Assembly (NCBI GenBank): GCA_032207245.1
Contig: CM063498.1
Span: 52,249,339-52,313,338, forward strand
Length of the DNA stretch: 64,000 nucleotides
From: Pardosa pseudoannulata
Lineage: Eukaryota; Arthropoda; Arachnida; Araneae; Lycosidae
Reading direction: 5' to 3'
Position 1 is the first letter of the stretch. Each line of letters begins with the position of its first letter. Below are positions 56,861 to 64,000 of this stretch, in pieces. The notes below the pieces were generated by a model. The model was not told the DNA's origin. It worked only from the letters and a program-made list of their open reading frames with translations, and did no database searches. Position numbers and translations under genes: made by a program.

Positions 56861-57460
56861 CCTTAGGTCGTCTGCCTTCAAACAGTCCGCGATCAAGTCC
56901 TCCTGCCCAAGAGACAGAAACAAAAAACTGAAAAAAGTATGACAGAGACAGAAAAAGAAAAATGGAGTTAATTAAGTGTGCGCCATCTGGGAGCACGCGA
57001 GTACTGCCCTCGCTTGACCTTCAAATTGTCGAGCGAGATTGCTGAACCCCAGATATTGGGAACTAGGATTTCATATTTTTATTCCAAGTTCTCGGGAACA
57101 GGTTTAAGTGTCTTCAGACGACAAAAAGACGACTCTTGCGTGATCCGAGTTCGAAATTCGACAGCTGATACTGACCCCACGACTCGAACAAGTCATGAAC
57201 CAATAACTGGAACTGCAACTCTTTGCTACTCCTCATTTTTTTTTTTCTTTCTCTCAATCGGAACATGTAACGATTGATACAAAAGAAAGCGATTTTACCG
57301 CTTGCGTCTCCTTTGAGTAATGGGGCAATGACTGTACATGTTACTTGGAAGAACATGAAAAAATATAATATCGAAGATCGTTGCGTATGAATTGAGTGAA
57401 AGCGTGTAAGTTATCTTTCAACTATTGTCTGCTCTCTCTACTTCTTTACTCTTATCTCGC
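56861..57460 (-). promoter_or_regulatory. Probable 5' UTR and promoter of the ZP-N gene
   Basis: A less A+T-rich block at about 56980-57330 with several CG dinucleotides and a clear contrast to its surroundings. On the minus strand ttttttcag at about 56920 could be a 5' UTR acceptor. It is assigned by position only. Confidence 0.3.
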
Positions 57461-57985
57461 GGCAATTTAAAGACAGTACAAACTATTAATGTTATTTAAG
57501 GAAAAAAACATGTCATAACTCTTGTCTAGGATGATAAAGAATTTTTTTAGAAGGTGGGGGAACCTTGTCAGTTGGATTTAGAGATTAAGTTTACATACCC
57601 TTAGTAACAGTAAGTTAGAATATATGTAACCTTGACGTATAAATTGCTAGTGACACTCCTTTTAACGCTGGATTTGAATTCCAGAGGTTTTCAGTTTAAG
57701 ACAAATTCAAGCAAAAATTAAAATATATCTAGCACTGACGTTCACGTTTATAGTGACACTCCTTTTAACTTTGATTTTAAATTTTAGTTAATTTTCGGTT
57801 TAATCAGGACAAATTTAGGCTTACAAAATTGGAACTGAAAATATAATTGCAAGCCAAAATATATATTAGTCTACAAAATTAAGAGGTTGGTAATTCAGAA
57901 TAACCCCTACAGTAATACAAATGAAATTAATATTATTGGTATTCCAATGCGACCAGTAGTCCTGATAAGGTTTAAACTAATATAT
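57461..57985. other. Sequence upstream of ZP-N gene
   Basis: It contains a diverged direct repeat, 'tagtgacactccttttaac', at about 57649 and 57750, with similar text after each, suggesting a tandem duplication of about 100 bp. No gene seen. Confidence 0.55.
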
Positions 57986-57986
57986 A

Positions 57987-58051
<65 letters not shown>

Positions 58052-58062
58052 TACATATATAT
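57986..58062. repeat. (AT)n microsatellite
   Basis: About 60 bp of AT followed by a gcatacatatatatg variant, on the left border of the AT-bounded repeat copy B. Confidence 0.95.
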
Positions 58063-58063
58063 G

Positions 58064-58513
<450 letters not shown>

Positions 58514-58630
58514 GGCCCACCGTAGTATTGCGTTGGCAATATGTAAACAAACCACCATTAGCCAACCATTAACCAACCGTTGGCCAACGTGTCATATCAA
58601 CGTTGGCCCAACGTAACGTTGCTAGCTGGG
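58514..58630. repeat. Short repeats of gttggccaacgt-like words
   Basis: Words gcgttggcaa, agccaaccatta, aaccaaccgttggccaacg and aacgttggcccaacgt recur in both orientations over about 90 bp. Possibly an end of an unidentified transposon. Confidence 0.5.
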
Positions 58631-58804
58631 TATGTATGTATGCAAGACCGAAATATTTAGTTTATCATATCCAAAGATTGAAGACACACACGCACATAGT
58701 CAGTGACGAGAGAAAATAATTTATTTAACAGAAAAGATCATCCTATGCAATTAAAATAAGGCTCATCATCATTTTCATAACCTTTACACGACGTCCGGTT
58801 CCAT

Positions 58805-58990
58805 GCTACATAGTTTGGTTTGCAGCGCTACGATCTACTGTTTAGCTATTCGAAGGGTTATGACTTATTGCTTAAAGCCAATTCGAACGGTTACAAACAT
58901 CCATGCCAGCAGCGGGATTCGGAACCGTGAACTCCGGTACCGAAGAAAGCACCATACCATTGGCCACACTGTATGGCAAGTGGAGAGTCC
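58805..58990 (-). mobile_element. tRNA-derived SINE
   Basis: Minus strand: 'gtttggtttgcagcgctac' tail, 'gcttaaagccaattcgaacgg', 'acatccatgccagcagcggg', box B region gattcggaacc, 'ctccggtaccg' and a 'ccattggccac' box A region. Nearly full length. Confidence 0.82.
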
Positions 58991-59234
58991 AGCACTAATT
59001 GAACTTTTCTTTCCCACGGTCGAAGCTTTTTATACTATACATTGTGGCCAGCCAACGAGGAATTTCTAGATAATTATGAACAAGATACGAATGATAACTT
59101 TTTGTAGATAAGAAAGATATGATTCTCTTCTGCCTTTCAATCGAAATGATTGCTCTAACATCTCACTGCCGTTATGCATGTGCAATAATTGTACCCAAAG
59201 CTTATTTTTGCATGATGCGGATAGGAAGATACTA

Positions 59235-60062
59235 CAGTAGAACCTCGGTATAACGACCCCCTGTGGGACCAACATCATATGGTCGTTGTAACGAATTAAA
59301 AAAAAAAATTAAGCAAAGAAATGATGCAATAGTACATACCTAGAGAACAGTTCTATTTATTTGTATTTCCATTACTGAATTTTTTAAAAAAAAGTCTTTC
59401 ATTGAAGCCTGTTTCAAGTTCATTTGGAAATTTTTCATTATTACTGATTCCATATCCGTTAGATTTTGAAGGATATCTTCAGAATTAAATTATCCTTCAA
59501 AATATTGACGCAAGGCATTGATTGCATTGAAGGTTTCTTTTTTCTTCACTGTTTTAAAAGCTTGGATGATTTCTTCTCCGTCGTCGGAATCGCAGATTTC
59601 TTCATTTCTGGTAATACGGTCAATAAAATCGTCCTCATTCAAATTTTCTTCGCAGCACTGTAAAGTTTCGTCTACCGCAACAAACTCATCAAGAGGTAAT
59701 TGAAGATCTGGAAATATGACACTGAGGAGCTGGGACATTTCATTCGTGTCTGGAGTGTCATCTATAGGAGCACCGGGCGATAAGGGTTCCGGCAACGGTC
59801 GGAATGACTGATTTCCCAACTCTTTCTGAAATTCTCCTTTCGTACAGGTTTCTTGAAGTTGCACCACAGTACAATAATTTTGAAATAGCTCATGAGTTCT
59901 GAAGACTAAAATTGGCGGTCACTCTAACGAAAAATAATACACTTGGGATCGTTGTAATGATTCAAAATTCACATTATTCCTATGATAAAATTGGGACTTT
60001 TTAAGATGGTCATTCTAACGAAGGGGTCGTTGTATCGTGAGGTCGTTAAAAAGAGTCTACTG
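59235..60062 (-). mobile_element. pogo/Tigger-like transposon, internally deleted
   Basis: The ends cagtagaacctcggtataac and (inverted) cagtagactctttttaacga are flanked by TA (59233-59234, 60063-60064). Subterminal ggtcgttgtaacga words occur near both ends. The interior keeps the transposase C-terminal frame 59490-59867. 828 bp, well below an autonomous pogo. Confidence 0.88.
59490..59867 (-). pseudogene. pogo/Tigger (CENP-B-like) transposase C-terminal fragment
   Basis: 125 codons, acidic, with LDEFVAVDETLQCCEENLNE, DFIDRITRNEEICDSDDGEE and the end KKKETFNAINALRQYFEG. An acidic tail ending in a helix of this kind is typical of pogo/Tigger and jerky-like transposases. The HTH and DDE parts are absent. 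The frame is intact, so the fragment is not very old. Confidence 0.7.
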
Positions 60063-60064
60063 TA

Positions 60065-61640
60065 GTTGTTTAGCAGAGCAGGGGAATTAATGGTATAGGG
60101 AAGACAGTTTTCATTTATGAATCTGCACAAATGAGAGTCTTCTAGGAAAACATGGCAAGGTTCTGCAATGACCCTTTTGGATTTCAATGTCCAAAAATAA
60201 ATATCACAAAATTGTAAGGGAAAATGTACTCTTACCTGAAATTTACGGGTTCATATCGGGATCTGAAACACTAAATCGAAAAATGAAAATGATGATGTCT
60301 AAATCTTTAAATACGTTGTTTATTTTCTTTACGAGGACAATCACACACTATACGACGATGATAGATATATACAGTAAATATACATGTTGTTTTAGCATTT
60401 ATATGTGCACTTTCAAAACATTCTCTTTAAAGACAATCAACACACATTACCTCTATCCATCACTATTATTATTATTTCTACTTCGTAATTTTCGCGCGGG
60501 GTGGCGGGAAAAGCTCCTGACGTCATTGCGCGTATGCAAAAAAAGGATGGATATCATTTTAATACGTCAGGATTTCCAGCAGACCCTAAATTAAAACATG
60601 TTTAAGTAAGGATGTGAGCATGAGTATACTAATAGTTTATGTGTGCTTTCTCACTTATACTATATATTTTGTTTACTCTTCTGACAGGAACAGCATATAT
60701 CTAAAACTTTTTTGAAACTGACCTATAAAAAAAGGTTGAGATGTTTAAAAACTGGTATACCAGCATCAAAACTGGCAAAGCTCAAGTAGTAGAAGGAAAA
60801 AAAATTAAAATCTTTCAACTTATATATGGTATAAGTTAGAGAGAGAGAGAGGCTATATTCTTTTTGCACAATGAAAAGAATTTTTTTCTCCACATTTTTA
60901 ATTTTCAATATCTAGTGAGAGTATGTACCATGAAATAAAGGGTATTATGATTTAAATAATTTGTCTAAAGCTCTAAAAATTGTTTTCTATCAATTTATCA
61001 TATTAATAATGTAGCATATGTCCAATGTAGCAATCCAATGTAATGTAGCAAATGTGAACAATTACTTATGGCACATGCCAAATCCACTGCTTTAACCCTC
61101 TAAGCAGTTTGCAAGTACAATTCCACCAAATCAATGATGTCTTCAAATCTTACAATTTTCAACCTCCAAAAACTCTCCGAAAATATATGTAATGTACATT
61201 TTTGCCAGTGCTTTCCTCCATGGAGTTTTACGGTAGGAGGATCAGATCGGTTGCTTAGGAACTGCATCCCTCTTTGACTGACATTTATTGAGGGATGCAC
61301 CCCTACCCCCTGAGGCACAAAGACGCTGATAGCTTTCCATGGCTTTGTAAATCTCTATTTCGAAGTATTTCGTTTGCGGTAACAGATGTATCTCTAATTA
61401 CACCGCTTAAATCTCTTGTATTGCTTTCGTAAAAATATAAATAAGTCTCTCAAAGAATATTTTTATTTGTAGTTTTAGAATCCATTACATCTTATGGGGT
61501 GATCTTCAAGACTTGACGAGCTTTATGTGTATTAAAAATTAACAATCTATAATATCTATTTATATATCTATTTATAACCGGAATTAAAGAGACAATAACG
61601 AGGGTAGGTTTCCCGTATTCTATTCTAGTTGACAAAGGAT
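60065..61640. other. Intergenic, nothing firmly recognised
   Basis: It contains a (GA)n run at about 60837-60851 and a less A+T-rich block at 61090-61320 starting ttaaccctctaagcag, which looks like the left end of a TTAA element but has no partner end. Confidence 0.45.
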
Positions 61641-61649
61641 GAAAGAAAA

Positions 61650-61800
61650 ATTATAGAACGCTTTGGTCACTGACACAGAAAACCTTTAGCGTATTTTCCT
61701 CTATGTGCTCTACTCGGAGGATTAAACTAATTTTGAATGGCCAGAAACATCTATATGTGAGAACTGAACCTACAGATTCCAGTACTTAATGCATCCAACT
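61650..61800 (-). mobile_element. SINE, heavily degraded
   Basis: Residual words on minus: counterparts of 'gaatggccagaaacatctat' and 'gaacctacagattccagtac', in SINE order. The box regions are eroded. Confidence 0.4.
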
Positions 61801-61806
61801 TGTTAA

Positions 61807-62495
61807 GGTATCCATCTACGTTGAAAACGTCATTTTTTGCCAAAAATCAAATTTTTTTATTTTTCTATTGTAAAATTTCAACTTTTAGCAAGAAAGTGTG
61901 GGGAATTTTAAGTATGTATTTTAATTTTTTAATAGTTAAAGTTGCTTTCATAAACTTCAAATGTGTTTTTCTCAGAACGGTATTTATAATAAAATGTTGA
62001 AATGTGATTTCTCAAAAAGTTCTTAAAATATTGTGTTGGAAATTATTATGAATGCTTTTAAGAGTGTTTACTACTGAATGACCTAACCGCTTTAAATTTG
62101 GATAATTTTTAATGATGTTACACTCATAGTTAGATATAAAGGTAATGAAAATTTGTTAAAAATTCAATGTGTATGATTTTGAAGGACCAAAATTTTTTTA
62201 CCAAATGTAAATTAAGCAAAGATTTTAAGTGATTCACTAGTCCAGTGTATAAGAAATGTGTTGCATGACAAAATATTGAAATAATTTAATTTATTAAAAA
62301 ATTAGACCTTTTGAAACCCCCTGATTTTTTTACTAAATTTTCTTCATTTATTAGAAATTTTATAAAAACTTCTCCAGGAATAAATTTTTTAAGTGCAATT
62401 ATCTATGATAATATAAAAAATAAATCTAAAAATGTAAAAACATGAACTAGTTTCTACATTTAAAGAAAAAAGTTCTCCAAACGTAGATGGATACC
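61807..62495 (+). mobile_element. TTAA-flanked MITE (short copy; inverted partner of 16761-17707)
   Basis: The ends ggtatccatctacgttgaaa and (inverted) ggtatccatctacgtttgga are flanked by TTAA (61803-61806, 62496-62499). The first about 17 terminal bases are identical at both ends. The sequence is the reverse complement of the copy at 16761. Confidence 0.85.
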
Positions 62496-62499
62496 TTAA

Positions 62500-63229
62500 G
62501 TCAAGATAAAGTCTAAGAAGGATGCTGAATAAATATTTAAACATTCAACTAACTTAGGTTTTACAATGTCTTTTTTTAACATGTTGTACTATTTTAAATA
62601 TTTAAAAAAAATAGCCCCAGCACTTAGTTATTTTATAAAATCTTGGAAATAGTTTCTGTTTTGTTTAGAAAAGGTAAAGAGTAAGGAAATGCACATAAAT
62701 TATCGAAAGAATTGGTAAAAATTTTAATTTAAAAAAAAATTATGTTTTTTGATATTTAAATCTTATTTTAAAGTATTTTTTTATTAATTTAACATTACAA
62801 ATAAAGTCATTTAAGTTAGGATTAAATTTATTATGATTAATTTTTAAGTTTTTGTTTTGTCTTGAATTTAGTAAGTATAGTCAGTCACTGATGGCACTCT
62901 AAAGTCATGTTTACTTTTGAGTTCTGATGTATGAAAGAAAATCTGCACCCACAGAATAAATGTATTTTTTAAATCTTTTATTTTTCATTGGATTATACAT
63001 CTTTTGATTTATAAATTTTACTTCTAAATCATCCAAAGGTTGGTTTGAAGGAAGAAAAAATCAGTAAGGCTGTTATTTTTAAAATTTCTTAAGGATGATG
63101 TACAATTTTATTTTTATTTTTAATGTAACCAATGCTTACTACCTTAGTTTGGTTTATCTAAAGCTAAGATAATCATATATAGTTTTATTATCCAAATTAC
63201 TTTTTTAATGTATGCAATATTATATATAT
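62500..63229. other. Intergenic, nothing recognised
   Basis: Very A+T-rich, no supported feature. Confidence 0.5.
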
Positions 63230-64000
63230 CAGGGGTGGCCACACTTTTGGGATCTGTGGTCTACTCCACATTTAAAAAATTGAAGGTGGTCTACCAATGG
63301 CAGAGCTACATTAACGTAATGTACATGTTTATATATTTATTTTCGGTAACAAGAAAATATGGTGTAAATTATCTAATTTTTCTAAAACAACTTAATATTA
63401 ATATTTACAAAATAAAAATTTACTGACGAAAATAATCAAAGTATTCTTATATCAAAAATTGACCATCCTATTCACTTCGTTTAGTTGAAATTGGGCACTG
63501 TATATCTGCGACAAGTTTATCATATTGTGGAAGGCACGAGCTTATTGCAATGCGTAAACATGAAATTAAATGTTCATCTCTTAAACACAACCGGTGTTTG
63601 GTTTTTATGGCGTTCATGGTTGAAAAAGTAGATTAGCAAAGATACGTTGATCCAAAGTTTGATTTCAAATACAAAATCAATTTGTAAATATTTGGAAACG
63701 TTTCCTCAAAAATTAATCTCCAAAAATCAATATCGCTAGATGCTCTGGATTTAAGAAATATATTGAATCAGAACCACATAATGATTATATGGTACTGATT
63801 CGATTATATTATAACCTAAGCATCCCACTTTGTCAAGTTGTTTCTATTTAATTCTTCTTTGTAAAACGACAAATTCATTGTATTATTTTTCAGTTTGTTT
63901 TAGGTTTTAAAGTTAAACTGTAGTAAATTTTTTTAAAAAAATAATTCATTAATTCTATGTCATAAGTCATAAATTAAATTGTTAATATCCGAGGTCATTA
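63230..64000 (-). mobile_element. hAT-like transposon with transposase C-terminus, cut by window edge
   Basis: It starts caggggtggccacacttttg, a common hAT terminus. On the minus strand at about 63650-63450 the reading STFSTMNAIKTKHRLCLRDE, HLISCLRIAISSCLPQYDKL resembles the C-terminal dimerisation region of hAT (SCAND3/ZBED-type) transposases. Stops interrupt it upstream. The other end lies outside the window. Confidence 0.65.

Overview
This is a eukaryotic nuclear window: very A+T-rich, with intron-split genes using GT/AG splice sites, long simple repeats and many transposon remnants. It suggests an arthropod, perhaps a chelicerate such as a spider. That guess rests on the A+T richness, the transposon families and an arthropod-style zona pellucida (ZP) protein; no marker in the window settles it.

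Three protein-coding genes can be reconstructed exon by exon. (1) LSM2, minus strand, about 8.6-18.2 kb: three coding exons give all of the 95-residue U6 snRNA-associated Sm-like protein except its start Met, which must lie on an unplaced upstream exon. (2) An ALDH9A1-type aldehyde dehydrogenase, plus strand, 21.07-33.25 kb: eight coding exons give 482 residues, lacking only a short N-terminal exon. The two genes are head to head, and both missing first exons should lie between 18.2 and 21.0 kb. (3) A secreted ZP-N protein, minus strand, 56.86-36.67 kb: four exons with matching phases encode a signal peptide and a complete ZP-N module with four cysteines. No ZP-C exon was seen. None of its exons exceeds 57 codons, so it is easy to miss.

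The rest is repeats. The left edge (1-1378) is a tandem array of a roughly 158-bp unit. Several transposon copies have visible termini and target-site duplications (TSDs): hAT-like elements (8-bp TSDs) at 2.6, 21.6, 41.1, 42.1, 45.7 and 52.4 kb; piggyBac-like or TTAA-flanked elements at 5.6, 16.8, 25.7, 26.3, 53.9 and 61.8 kb; Tc1 (23.5 kb), mariner (50.4 kb) and pogo-like (52.6, 59.2 kb) elements with TA duplications; a tRNA-derived SINE with a perfect 13-bp TSD at 29.4 kb and about nine older relatives; a 262-bp solo LTR at 44.1 kb; and LINE and Ty3/gypsy coding remnants. Long (AT)n tracts, up to about 380 bp, cluster between 38 and 59 kb, inside and just upstream of the ZP gene.

The three genes show no functional link: LSM2 acts in splicing and mRNA decay, ALDH9 in metabolism (carnitine synthesis in animals), and the ZP protein outside the cell. 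The most useful results are the split ZP-N gene, the unusual catalytic-loop sequence in ALDH9, the layered insertions beside ZP exon 2, and an (AT)n-bounded repeat carrying a solo LTR.
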